Source of the DNA: an uncultured Halieaceae bacterium
GTDB taxonomy: Bacteria; Pseudomonadota; Gammaproteobacteria; Pseudomonadales; Halieaceae
Assembly: GCA_938074135.1 (NCBI GenBank)
Contig: CALJFL010000122.1
Location: 1-9,355, forward strand
Length of the DNA stretch: 9,355 bases
Direction of reading: 5' to 3'
In this document: in pieces, positions 1-6,696 of the stretch
How the letters are laid out: the number at the start of each line of letters is the position of its first letter
Numbering within the stretch: the stretch's first letter is position 1
Position numbers and translations under genes: made by a program
Notes under the pieces: model-generated
Told to the model about the DNA's origin: nothing
Databases searched by the model: none
Seen by the model: only the letters and a program-made list of their open reading frames with translations

Positions 1-668
1 ATCCGGCCACCAATCATCTTCTCAATGATTTCCGGCGGCTTGCCGCTATCTTGTGCTTGTGCGGTGTAGATTTCTTTCTCTTTCTGAACCAACTCAGCGG
101 GCATATCGTCTGGCGAGACAACCTGCGGGTTAACCGCCGCCACGTGCATAGCCACATCTTTGGCCAGGTCCTGATCACCACCCTTGAGCTCGACCAGCAC
201 AGCGATACGGTTGTTACCGTGCACATAGGCACCGACAACACCGGCATCGGCTGCTACCAATTCGATACGCCTGACGCTGATGTTTTCGCCGATCTTCTGC
301 ACCAATGCTTCGCGCGCCGTCTCCAGATCGCCGGCCATCAGTGCAGCGACATCAGTCTGTCTGGAGCTAAACGCAGCGCTGACAACGCTATCGACAAAGC
401 TGAGGAAGTTCTCATCACGCGCCACGAAATCGGTTTCGCTGTTCACTTCCACAACTACACCGTAGCTGCCATCTTCAGCAATACGGGTGGCAACCACGCC
501 ATCGGCAGCAGTACGGCCGGCTTTTTTGGCCGCCTTCATACCACTGGATTTGCGCATTTCTTCAATAGCCTTGTCGATGTCGCCATCGGCGGCGGCCAGC
601 GCCCTTTTACATTCCAGCAAGCCCAAACCTGTGCGCTCACGTAATTCTTTCACCTGTGCTGCAGACAT
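1..668 (-). CDS. tsf: Elongation factor Ts (EF-Ts), C-terminus cut off by window edge
   Basis: EF-Ts is the cytoplasmic nucleotide exchange factor that releases GDP from EF-Tu during translation elongation. The minus strand reads from ATG at 668 through 222 codons without a stop to the window edge. The protein opens [14 protein letters not shown], an N-terminal UBA-like domain (about residues 1-55). The signature [13 protein letters not shown] follows at about 76-88; D80 and F81 line up with the E. coli Asp80-Phe81 pair that inserts into EF-Tu near the Mg2+ site. The conserved KIGENI..RR and MHVAA segments lie near 125-134 and 174-178. The family is usually about 280-290 residues, so some 60-70 residues lie outside the window. 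It sits 132 nt downstream of rpsB in the same direction, the standard rpsB-tsf operon. The start is supported by a strong ribosome binding site. Family and start are clear; nothing looks odd. Confidence 0.97.
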   Translation of the reverse strand, partial: MSAAQVKELRERTGLGLLECKRALAAADGDIDKAIEEMRKSSGMKAAKKAGRTAADGVVATRIAEDGSYGVVVEVNSETDFVARDENFLSFVDSVVSAAFSSRQTDVAALMAGDLETAREALVQKIGENISVRRIELVAADAGVVGAYVHGNNRIAVLVELKGGDQDLAKDVAMHVAAVNPQVVSPDDMPAELVQKEKEIYTAQAQDSGKPPEIIEKMIGGR

Positions 669-675
669 TACTCAA

Positions 676-681
676 CCTCCC
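676..681 (-). promoter_or_regulatory. Shine-Dalgarno site of tsf
   Basis: On the minus strand GGGAGG lies 7 nt before the tsf ATG. This near-ideal site fixes the start at 668 and is stronger than the rpsB site. That would help tsf be translated independently after the intergenic hairpin. Confidence 0.8.
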
Positions 682-720
682 TGCTACATCAGAAGCCCAA
701 AGGGCTACGTTCTAATATGA

Positions 721-751
721 AAACCCCGGTAAGCAGAAGCGCTACCGGGGA
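721..751 (-). terminator. Terminator-like hairpin between rpsB and tsf
   Basis: Read on the minus strand, CCCCGGTA (751-744) and TACCGGGG (732-725) form a perfect 8-bp GC-rich stem with an 11-nt loop, followed by TTTT and then CATA. The U-run is short, so this is probably a partial terminator or an mRNA processing/stability element that lowers tsf transcription relative to rpsB, not a full stop. It lies about 50 nt after the rpsB stop codon and 53 nt before the tsf start. The structure is seen directly; partial read-through is inferred from the position inside an operon. Confidence 0.5.
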
Positions 752-800
752 TTATTAACTACTCCGGTTGCCCACAGGACAAACCGGAATGGACCATCGA

Positions 801-1688
801 TTACTCGGCAGGCTTGGGCTCTGCGTCCGCTGCTACCGGCTCTTCGCTGGTTTCGGCGGCCGCCGCTTCAACAGCAGGTGCTTCGACCGCAGGTGCCTCG
901 GCTACAGCTGCTTCGACCGCAGGTGCTTCGGTTACAGCTGCTTCAACGCTTGCCTCTTCCTCGACAAACTCGTCTTTCTTGGCCTCTACTGCTTCGCCGG
1001 CTTCAACCTTGCCAGCGATACAGGCATCAGCCACCGCTGTTACATACAACTTGATGGCGCGGATCGCATCGTCGTTACCCGGGATGATGTAATCAACACC
1101 ATCGGGGTTGCTGTTGGTATCGACGATACCGATCACCGGGATACCCAGCTTGTTGGCCTCAGTGATAGCGATACGCTCATGATCCACGTCGACAACAAAC
1201 AATGCGTCGGGCAAACCAGCCATATTCTTGATACCACCAATACTGCGCTCGAGCTTCTCCATCTGACGGCTGCGCATCAGCGCTTCCTTCTTGGTCAGCT
1301 TATCGAAGGTGCCATCGGCCTGTTGCGCCTCAAGCTCACCCAGGCGCTTGATGGACGCACGGATAGTCTTGTAGTTGGTCAGCATGCCACCCAGCCAGCG
1401 GTGGCTGACATAGGGCATACCGGCACGGTCGGCCTGTTCTTTCATGATCTTGCCGGCGGCACGCTTGGTGCCAACAAACAGAATCTTGTTCTTGTTACCC
1501 GCGAGTCGCTTTACCAGTTCCAGTGCCTCATTGAAGGCGGGAACGGTATGCTCGAGGTTGATGATGTGGATCTTGTTGCGGGCACCAAAGATGTACTGGT
1601 CCATTTTAGGATTCCAGTAGCGGGTCTGGTGGCCGAAGTGAGCGCCTGCCTGCAGCAGGTCGCGCATACTTACTTGCACTTGCGACAT
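801..1688 (-). CDS. rpsB: 30S ribosomal protein S2 with acidic C-terminal repeat tail
   Basis: S2 is a late-assembling 30S protein that, with S1, is needed for mRNA binding; in E. coli it also represses its own operon. The 295-residue product starts [12 protein letters not shown] and has the S2 hallmarks [16 protein letters not shown] (about 14-29), FVGTKRAA (71-78), RWLGGMLTN (97-105), and the second signature with [12 protein letters not shown] near 160-171 and [18 protein letters not shown] near 183-200. The reading frame stays open upstream to 1904, but homology begins at the ATG at 1688, which has AAAAGG 9 nt upstream. E. coli S2 is 241 residues, so this protein carries an extra tail of roughly 55-60 residues: a Lys/Glu hinge, then an Ala/Val/Pro stretch with glutamate at 249, 254, 259, 264, 269, 274 and 279, exactly every five residues. 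First gene of the rpsB-tsf operon, divergent from map. Confidence 0.97.
   Translation of the reverse strand: MSQVQVSMRDLLQAGAHFGHQTRYWNPKMDQYIFGARNKIHIINLEHTVPAFNEALELVKRLAGNKNKILFVGTKRAAGKIMKEQADRAGMPYVSHRWLGGMLTNYKTIRASIKRLGELEAQQADGTFDKLTKKEALMRSRQMEKLERSIGGIKNMAGLPDALFVVDVDHERIAITEANKLGIPVIGIVDTNSNPDGVDYIIPGNDDAIRAIKLYVTAVADACIAGKVEAGEAVEAKKDEFVEEEASVEAAVTEAPAVEAAVAEAPAVEAPAVEAAAAETSEEPVAADAEPKPAE
866..940. repeat. 15/30-bp tandem repeat inside the rpsB tail
   Basis: Two adjacent 30-bp units (881-910 and 911-940) match at 28 of 30 positions, the differences being two C/T changes. Each is made of two related 15-bp halves, and a further half unit lies at 866-880. The repeat is in frame and encodes the pentapeptides [25 protein letters not shown] of the S2 tail. 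Slippage of 15 bp would add or remove whole pentapeptides without a frameshift. Confidence 0.85.
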
Positions 1689-1839
1689 GAAACTATACCT
1701 TTTAGTTTGGGTTAAACCTCCACATATCCCATGCGCCAAACCCGTTTTAAGGGGCACCCTGGTGCAGGTGTTGATATGTGTGTGTCGTTGGGTTACTCCC
1801 GCTGAAACCGCCCGGAAACCCGGTGCTGCCTCGCTGGAG
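1689..1839 (-). promoter_or_regulatory. rpsB 5' leader RNA, S2-type autoregulatory pseudoknot
   Basis: The presumed 5' untranslated region of rpsB (about 150 nt). In the RNA, CACAUAUC (1780-1773) pairs perfectly with GAUAUGUG (1728-1721). Inside this stem sits a small hairpin, GCAC/GUGC (1765-1754), plus a single-stranded GUUUGG (1741-1736). That hexamer is complementary to CCAAAC (1710-1705), which lies downstream of the stem, so the two can form a pseudoknot. The CCAAAC arm ends one nucleotide before the AAAAGG ribosome binding site (1703-1698), so its pairing state could control ribosome access. Established knowledge: in E. coli and other gammaproteobacteria S2 represses rpsB-tsf through a structured leader. 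The pairings are seen directly; S2 binding here is inferred. Confidence 0.6.
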
Positions 1840-1845
1840 GCGCGC

Positions 1846-1854
1846 TTTATACCA
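1846..1854 (-). promoter_or_regulatory. Extended -10 promoter of rpsB-tsf with GC-rich discriminator
   Basis: The minus strand reads TGGTATAAA (1854-1846), a TGn extended -10 element, followed at once by the discriminator GCGCGCC. No good -35 box lies 16-18 nt upstream, as expected when the extended -10 does the work. The E. coli rpsB promoter is known to be of the extended -10 type, and GC-rich discriminators are typical of ppGpp/DksA-repressed ribosomal promoters. Transcription would start near 1839. Stringent control is inferred from the sequence type. Confidence 0.65.
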
Positions 1855-1940
1855 CACCATGCTGCCCGATGAAAGCTCAGGCCGTGGCCGGATTGGACCG
1901 CCACACCCGCTGCGATTACTCATTTTCCCCGCGGTTGCGT

Positions 1941-1946
1941 TAGAAT
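1941..1946 (+). promoter_or_regulatory. Candidate -10 element for the map operon
   Basis: TAGAAT matches five of six bases of the sigma70 -10 consensus. No convincing -35 box lies at 16-18 nt; TTACTC at 1916-1921 is poor and 19 nt away. If used, transcription would begin near 1953, placing a GC-rich hairpin at the very 5' end of the map transcript. The AT-rich stretch 1985-2024 holds other weak candidates too close to the start codon. Only a moderate guess. Confidence 0.3.
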
Positions 1947-1950
1947 GACC

Positions 1951-1983
1951 GGCCCCGGCGGCCCCAGCCACGGCGCCCGGGCC
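1951..1983 (+). other. GC-rich imperfect hairpin upstream of map
   Basis: GGCCCCGGC (1951-1959) and GCCCGGGCC (1975-1983) pair at eight of nine positions with one C-C mismatch, around a 15-nt loop. No U-run follows, so it is not a convincing intrinsic terminator. It stands out against the AT-rich stretch before the map start and would be a 5' stem-loop if the 1941 promoter is used. Its function is unknown. Confidence 0.45.
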
Positions 1984-2025
1984 CTCGTTAAGCAATTGTT
2001 ATTCATATTTATCAATAGGTTATAG

Positions 2026-2799
2026 ATGGCGGTTTCGATCAAATCAGCAGCAGATCTGGACAAGATGCGGGTGGCAGGACGACTGGCCGCTGAGGTTCTG
2101 GAAATGATCGAGCCAAAAGTCGAGGTAGGCATCACCACCGGCGAGTTGGACCGTATCTGTCACCAGTACATTACCGAGGTTCAGAACGCCATTCCCGCAC
2201 CACTCAACTACAACGGTTTCCCCCGCTCTATCTGCACCTCTTTGAACGACGTGGTCTGCCATGGCATTCCCTCGGATTCCAAAAAACTGAAGAACGGCGA
2301 CATCATCAATATCGACGTTACTGTCATCAAGGATGGCTTTCACGGTGATTCCAGCATCATGGTCCAGGTCGGCGACGTGGCGCCTCATGCCCAGCGCCTG
2401 ATCCAGGTGACGCAAGAATGTCTTTACCGGGCACTGGACATCGTCAAGCCCGGGGCCACACTGGGCGATATCGGCCACGTGATACAGCAACATGCGGAAA
2501 AGAACTACTATTCGGTTGTTCGCGAGTACTGCGGCCACGGCATCGGCGAGGTTTTCCATGAAGACCCACAAATCCTCCATTACGGTCGCAAGGGAACGGG
2601 TATGGTTTTGGAGCCTGGCATGACGTTTACGATTGAGCCCATGATTAATGCCGGCAAGCGACACACCAAGCTCAACCAAAAGGATGGCTGGACAGTAACA
2701 ACCCGCGATGGTCGCCTGTCCGCGCAGTGGGAACACAGCCTCGGGGTGACCGAAGATGGCTGCGAGGTATTCACCCGCCGCAGCACCGAAAGTTTGTGA
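2026..2799 (+). CDS. map: Methionine aminopeptidase, type I
   Basis: Removes the initiator methionine from nascent cytoplasmic proteins whose second residue is small. The 257-residue protein has the pita-bread fold signatures and every catalytic residue: H79 in DVVCHGIP, metal ligands D97 (INIDVT), D108 (FHGDSS), H171 (CGHGIG), E204 (TIEPM) and E236 (QWEHS), plus H178 in VFHEDP. The first five of these ligands fall at E. coli numbering and the last is shifted by one. It lacks an N-terminal zinc-finger extension, consistent with type Ia. The ATG at 2026 is preceded by a weak AGG six nt upstream (2017-2019). It is divergent from rpsB, the usual gammaproteobacterial arrangement, and is the first gene of the compact map-glnD-dapC-nth cluster; its stop lies 8 nt before the glnD start. 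Confidence 0.97.
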   Translation: MAVSIKSAADLDKMRVAGRLAAEVLEMIEPKVEVGITTGELDRICHQYITEVQNAIPAPLNYNGFPRSICTSLNDVVCHGIPSDSKKLKNGDIINIDVTVIKDGFHGDSSIMVQVGDVAPHAQRLIQVTQECLYRALDIVKPGATLGDIGHVIQQHAEKNYYSVVREYCGHGIGEVFHEDPQILHYGRKGTGMVLEPGMTFTIEPMINAGKRHTKLNQKDGWTVTTRDGRLSAQWEHSLGVTEDGCEVFTRRSTESL

Positions 2800-2807
2800 T
2801 CGTGGGA

Positions 2808-5492
2808 ATGAGCGCTAACACTGACACGCTGCCGAAAGAACTGTTCGACCCTGCAGCCCTTGAGCAAGAGCTTGCCCAGGGCAATGCCATCCGTTGTTGC
2901 AAGGAATTACTGGCCAACGCCAAGACGTACCTGAATCAGCAGTTCAACGATGGTATCGACGTCGGCCAGTTGATCAGGCTGCGGGCCCGGGTGATGGATG
3001 CACTGCTGACCAAGCTCTGGGAGCAGCAGCAGTGGACCGATGCAGAGCTGGAACTGGTGGCACTGGTGGCAGTGGGAGGCTACGGTCGGGGGGAAATGCA
3101 CCTCCATTCGGATACCGACATCCTTATCCTGCTGGGGGAAGATAGCGCTCACTGTGAGGATCGGGTGGCCGCTTTTCTTACCCTGTTATGGGACATCGGC
3201 CTGGATGTCGGGCACAGCGTACGCACCGTACAGGAGTGCGCCGACAGTGCGGCCGAGGATATCACCATACTCACCAACCTGATGGAAGCACGCGTTATCT
3301 GCGGCTCAAAAGCGCTGATGGATCAGGTAAGGGTAGCCACTGCGCCTGACAAGATGTGGGACAGTGCTAAATTCTTCCAGGCCAAGCTCGCCGAGCAGCA
3401 AAACCGGCACGCCAAGTTCGCCGATACCGAATACAACCTCGAGCCCAACGTTAAAAGTTCTCCCGGTGGACTGCGGGATCTGCAGATCATCGGCTGGATT
3501 GCCGAGCGCCATTTCGGGGTGCGGTCGCTGCAGGAGATCAAGGTTGAGGAATTTCTCAATCCGGAAGAAATGGAAATACTGACTCGCGGCCGCGACTTCA
3601 TGTGGCGGGTGCGCTGGGCGTTGCACATGACGACAGACCGGGAAGAGGATCGCCTGGTCTTCGATCAACAGCGCACACTGGCCGCCATGTGGGGCTTCGA
3701 AGATGGCGAGAAACTGGCGGTTGAGCAGTTCATGCAGGTTTATTACCGCTGGGCACTGGCACTCGGGCACCTCAACGAGGTGCTGATTCAGAATTTCGAC
3801 CAGGCCATCCTGCACGCTGACAGTGAAGACGACGTGAGGGAGATCAACGAGCGCTTCGAGGTACGTAATGGCTACCTGGTGGCCAGGGACGAATCCCTGT
3901 TCGAGCAGCGCCCTGCCGCGCTACTGGAGGTTTTCCTGCTGCTGGCGACTCACAAGGATATTACCGGCATAGGCGCACCGACGATCCGACTTATCCGTGA
4001 TAACTGCCATCGGATAGACGACGACTTCCGGGTCGACCCGAAGAACCATGCGGTGTTTCTCGACATCCTGCGCGCGCCTTACAGAATGACTCGCACCCTG
4101 CGCAGGATGACGCGCTATGGCGTCCTGGGCATGTACCTGCCGGAGTTTGGCCAGATCGTGGGGCAGATGCAGCATGACCTGTTTCACACCTACACCGTCG
4201 ATGCCCACACACTGGAAGTCATCCAGAATATGAGGCGCTTTGGCATTCCCGCCTATGAAGAGCGCTTTCCGGTATCAAGCCGGGTCGCCCGCCGTTTGCC
4301 CAAAATCGAGCTGCTGTACCTGGCCGGGCTATATCACGACGTGGGCAAAGGCCGTGGCGGCGATCATTCCGAACTGGGGGCGGTCGATGCACAGCGGTTT
4401 TGCGAAAACCACGGGCTGTCCAATCGTGACACCAACCTGGTGGTCTGGCTGGTTCAAAACCACCTGACCATGTCGGCGGTATCGCAACGAAAGGACATCT
4501 CCGATCCGGATGTGATTCTGCAGTTTGCCCAGCATGTCGGTGACCAGCAACGCCTGGATTACCTGTTTGCACTGACCGTAGCGGACATCAACGGTACCAA
4601 CCCAACGCTGTGGAATGCGTGGCGTGGGAGCCTGCTGCGACAACTCTATACCGAGACCAAACGCGCGCTGCGCCGCGGCCTGGAGAACCCGGTGGACAAA
4701 CAGGACTGGATCGATGAAACCCGCGATGCAGCTATCGACATACTGGAGTACCGCGGTTTTACCCTGGATGAGCTGGAGGACCTATGGCAAGAGCGCGGCG
4801 AGGATTATTTCCTGCGCGAACGGGCCGAAGATATCGCCTGGCATACCGAGGCCATAGCCGGACACTACGAAAAGGAAAAACCCCTGGTACTCATTCGCAA
4901 CACCACTGACTCCAGTGTTGCCAATGCCACCCAGATATTTATCCATGCCCAGGCGAGAGATCAGCTGTTCTCGAACATCTGTACGCTGCTGGAGCAGTTG
5001 GACCTGAGTGTCCACGACGCGCGGATCTACAATGCCAACGACGGAATGAGTCTGGACACATTTTTCGTGCTGGACTCCGATGGCCAATCGATCGCCGAGG
5101 ACGGCCAGCGCCTGCGGCATATCGCAGAGCAACTGACACAGGGCCTGTCGCAATCCGGCGACCAGCCAACCATCATTCAACGGCGCACCCCACGCCAGAT
5201 GCGGTCTTTCTCTATTCCCACAGAAACCACCATGAGCCTCGACCCGATCAAAAACTTCACCGTGCTGGAAGTTGCCAGTCCCGACCGCCCGGGGCTGCTG
5301 GCCCGCATTGGCCGTATTTTCGTCGACTTCAATGTCGTGCTACAGGCAGCCAAGATCCAGACGCTGGGAGAGCGGGTCGAAGACGTCTTTTTCATCACCG
5401 ATAAAAACCAGCAGCCACTGCAGGATCCCGCCTTGTGCCAGGCCATACAGGCCGCGATCCGCGAGCAGCTGGATGAGCAACTGGTTGCCTGA
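2808..5492 (+). CDS. glnD: Bifunctional uridylyltransferase/uridylyl-removing enzyme GlnD
   Basis: Sensor of glutamine. It uridylylates PII proteins (GlnB/GlnK) when nitrogen is scarce and removes UMP when glutamine is high, thereby controlling glutamine synthetase adenylylation and NtrBC. The 894-residue product is close to the 890 of E. coli. Domains in order: nucleotidyltransferase with GGYGRGE at 90-96 and catalytic D102/D104 in the SDTD motif; conserved PGGLRD at 219-224; a helical linker; the HD hydrolase with H510-D511 in LYHDVGKG; ACT domain 1 at about 707-785; ACT domain 2 at about 816-890 with EVASPDRPGLLARIG. Both activities should be intact. The frame is open further upstream into map (ATG at 2727), but the ATG at 2808 gives the family N-terminus MSANTDTLPKEL; GTG at 2802 is an alternative. 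No well-spaced Shine-Dalgarno is visible, so coupling to map translation is likely. dapC follows after 6 nt. Confidence 0.96.
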   Translation: MSANTDTLPKELFDPAALEQELAQGNAIRCCKELLANAKTYLNQQFNDGIDVGQLIRLRARVMDALLTKLWEQQQWTDAELELVALVAVGGYGRGEMHLHSDTDILILLGEDSAHCEDRVAAFLTLLWDIGLDVGHSVRTVQECADSAAEDITILTNLMEARVICGSKALMDQVRVATAPDKMWDSAKFFQAKLAEQQNRHAKFADTEYNLEPNVKSSPGGLRDLQIIGWIAERHFGVRSLQEIKVEEFLNPEEMEILTRGRDFMWRVRWALHMTTDREEDRLVFDQQRTLAAMWGFEDGEKLAVEQFMQVYYRWALALGHLNEVLIQNFDQAILHADSEDDVREINERFEVRNGYLVARDESLFEQRPAALLEVFLLLATHKDITGIGAPTIRLIRDNCHRIDDDFRVDPKNHAVFLDILRAPYRMTRTLRRMTRYGVLGMYLPEFGQIVGQMQHDLFHTYTVDAHTLEVIQNMRRFGIPAYEERFPVSSRVARRLPKIELLYLAGLYHDVGKGRGGDHSELGAVDAQRFCENHGLSNRDTNLVVWLVQNHLTMSAVSQRKDISDPDVILQFAQHVGDQQRLDYLFALTVADINGTNPTLWNAWRGSLLRQLYTETKRALRRGLENPVDKQDWIDETRDAAIDILEYRGFTLDELEDLWQERGEDYFLRERAEDIAWHTEAIAGHYEKEKPLVLIRNTTDSSVANATQIFIHAQARDQLFSNICTLLEQLDLSVHDARIYNANDGMSLDTFFVLDSDGQSIAEDGQRLRHIAEQLTQGLSQSGDQPTIIQRRTPRQMRSFSIPTETTMSLDPIKNFTVLEVASPDRPGLLARIGRIFVDFNVVLQAAKIQTLGERVEDVFFITDKNQQPLQDPALCQAIQAAIREQLDEQLVA

Positions 5493-5498
5493 GCTGCA

Positions 5499-6689
5499 AT
5501 GAACCCTGATCTGCAGTTGCTCCACCCCTACCCCTTCGAGAAGCTACGCCGGTTATTCGCCGACCTCGAACCGCCCGCGGACAAGCGAGCCATCCCGTTG
5601 GCCATTGGCGAACCGCGACACGCCTCGCCAGAGCTCGTGCGGCGTGCGCTGGTAGACAACCTGGACATGCTGTCCAACTACCCTGCCACCCGCGGTATGG
5701 CAGAACTGCGGCAGGCGATCAGTGGCTGGCTACAAGGCCGTTTTGGCTTATCTCAGCTTGACCCCGAATCGCAGGTACTGCCAGTCAGTGGCACGCGCGA
5801 AGCACTATTTGCTATCGCCCAGGTCGCAGTGCAGGCCACTGCCGATGCCACCGTTATCTGCCCCAATCCGTTCTACCAGATTTACGAGGGCGCGGCCCTG
5901 CTCGCTGGCGCCACACCGGACTTTATCAACTGCACGGCCGACACCGGCTTCCTGCCCGACTTCGCTTCGGTCAGCGCAGAGCAATGGCAAGCCTGCCAAC
6001 TCCTGTATATCTGCTCGCCAGGAAATCCGTCCGGCGCGGTTATGCCGCTGGCGCAGTTAAAGGCACTGATTGAACTGGCACGGGAACACGATTTCATCAT
6101 CGCCTCCGACGAGTGTTACTCGGAGATATACCTGGACGAGGCCACGCCACCACCGGGGCTCCTGCAAGCTTGCGCGGAGATGGGCGACCACGAATTCCGG
6201 CACTGTCTGGTGTTCCACAGTCTGTCCAAACGCTCTAACCTGCCGGGGCTGCGCTCCGGCTTTGTTGCCGGCGATGCCCGTTTGCTGGAACGCTTTCTCC
6301 TGTATCGCACTTACCAGGGTTGCGCCGTGCCCCCGCATCACCAGATGGCCAGCATTGCCGCCTGGAGCGATGAGGATCACGTTGTGGCCAATCGCCAACT
6401 GTACCGCGAAAAATTTGCCATGATGGCCAGCGAGTTATCTGGAAAGCTCAATCTGCAGATCCCGCAGGCTGGCTTCTACCTGTGGCCGGAAACACCAGTG
6501 CCAGACACCGAATTTGCCCGTCGACTGTTCGCCGAAGAGCATGTCACGGTGCTGCCGGGCCGCTATCTCGCCCGCGAAGCCCACGGCTGCAATCCCGGGG
6601 AAAATCGTGTTCGCATGGCGCTTGTCGCAGAGCTTGCCGACTGCCGGGAAGCAGCCGGGCGCATCAGCCAATTACTGGACAGGTTATAG
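5499..6689 (+). CDS. dapC: Succinyldiaminopimelate transaminase DapC (PLP aminotransferase)
   Basis: A fold-type I, PLP-dependent class I/II aminotransferase of 396 residues. By family and position it makes N-succinyl-LL-diaminopimelate from N-succinyl-2-amino-6-ketopimelate with glutamate as donor, in the lysine and peptidoglycan branch. Visible residues: SNYPATRGMAELRQAI near 58-73, N176 in SPGNPSG, D204 and Y207 in ASDECYSE (pyridine-ring and O3' contacts), Schiff-base lysine K244 in SLSKRSNLPG, and substrate-carboxylate arginine R372 in NRVRMAL. The same gene follows glnD in Pseudomonas, which supports the DapC call over a generic aspartate or alanine aminotransferase. The start is 6 nt after the glnD stop with no clear Shine-Dalgarno, suggesting coupling. 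Exact substrate rests on family and synteny: class certain, substrate likely. Confidence 0.88.
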   Translation: MNPDLQLLHPYPFEKLRRLFADLEPPADKRAIPLAIGEPRHASPELVRRALVDNLDMLSNYPATRGMAELRQAISGWLQGRFGLSQLDPESQVLPVSGTREALFAIAQVAVQATADATVICPNPFYQIYEGAALLAGATPDFINCTADTGFLPDFASVSAEQWQACQLLYICSPGNPSGAVMPLAQLKALIELAREHDFIIASDECYSEIYLDEATPPPGLLQACAEMGDHEFRHCLVFHSLSKRSNLPGLRSGFVAGDARLLERFLLYRTYQGCAVPPHHQMASIAAWSDEDHVVANRQLYREKFAMMASELSGKLNLQIPQAGFYLWPETPVPDTEFARRLFAEEHVTVLPGRYLAREAHGCNPGENRVRMALVAELADCREAAGRISQLLDRL

Positions 6690-6696
6690 CTGCTGC

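Noticed and set aside
866..940. CRISPR-like or satellite repeat
   Set aside because: The units are directly abutting without spacers, are in frame inside rpsB, and encode the pentapeptide tail of S2.
768..1715. A 315-codon plus-strand open frame covering rpsB
   Set aside because: It lies exactly antisense to the unmistakable S2 gene, its product is Cys/Arg/Phe-rich low-complexity sequence matching nothing I recognise, and GC-biased third positions readily create such antisense frames.
1689..1904. Longer rpsB starting at 1904
   Set aside because: S2 homology starts at the ATG at 1688; the upstream stretch contains the extended -10 promoter and a structured leader, and translates to sequence unrelated to S2.
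2044..2736. A 230-codon minus-strand open frame across map
   Set aside because: It is antisense to a complete methionine aminopeptidase with all catalytic residues; it has no ribosome binding site or recognisable domain.
2727..2807. Longer glnD starting inside map at 2727
   Set aside because: It would overlap map by 73 nt and add 27 residues not seen in GlnD; the ATG at 2808 gives the family length.
3306..3815. Minus-strand open frames inside glnD (also 3921-4208, 4329-4643, 4782-5180)
   Set aside because: All are antisense shadows of glnD without recognisable domains.
6514..6696. Longer nth starting inside dapC at 6514
   Set aside because: The extra 61 residues are the out-of-frame dapC C-terminus; Nth homology begins at the ATG at 6697.
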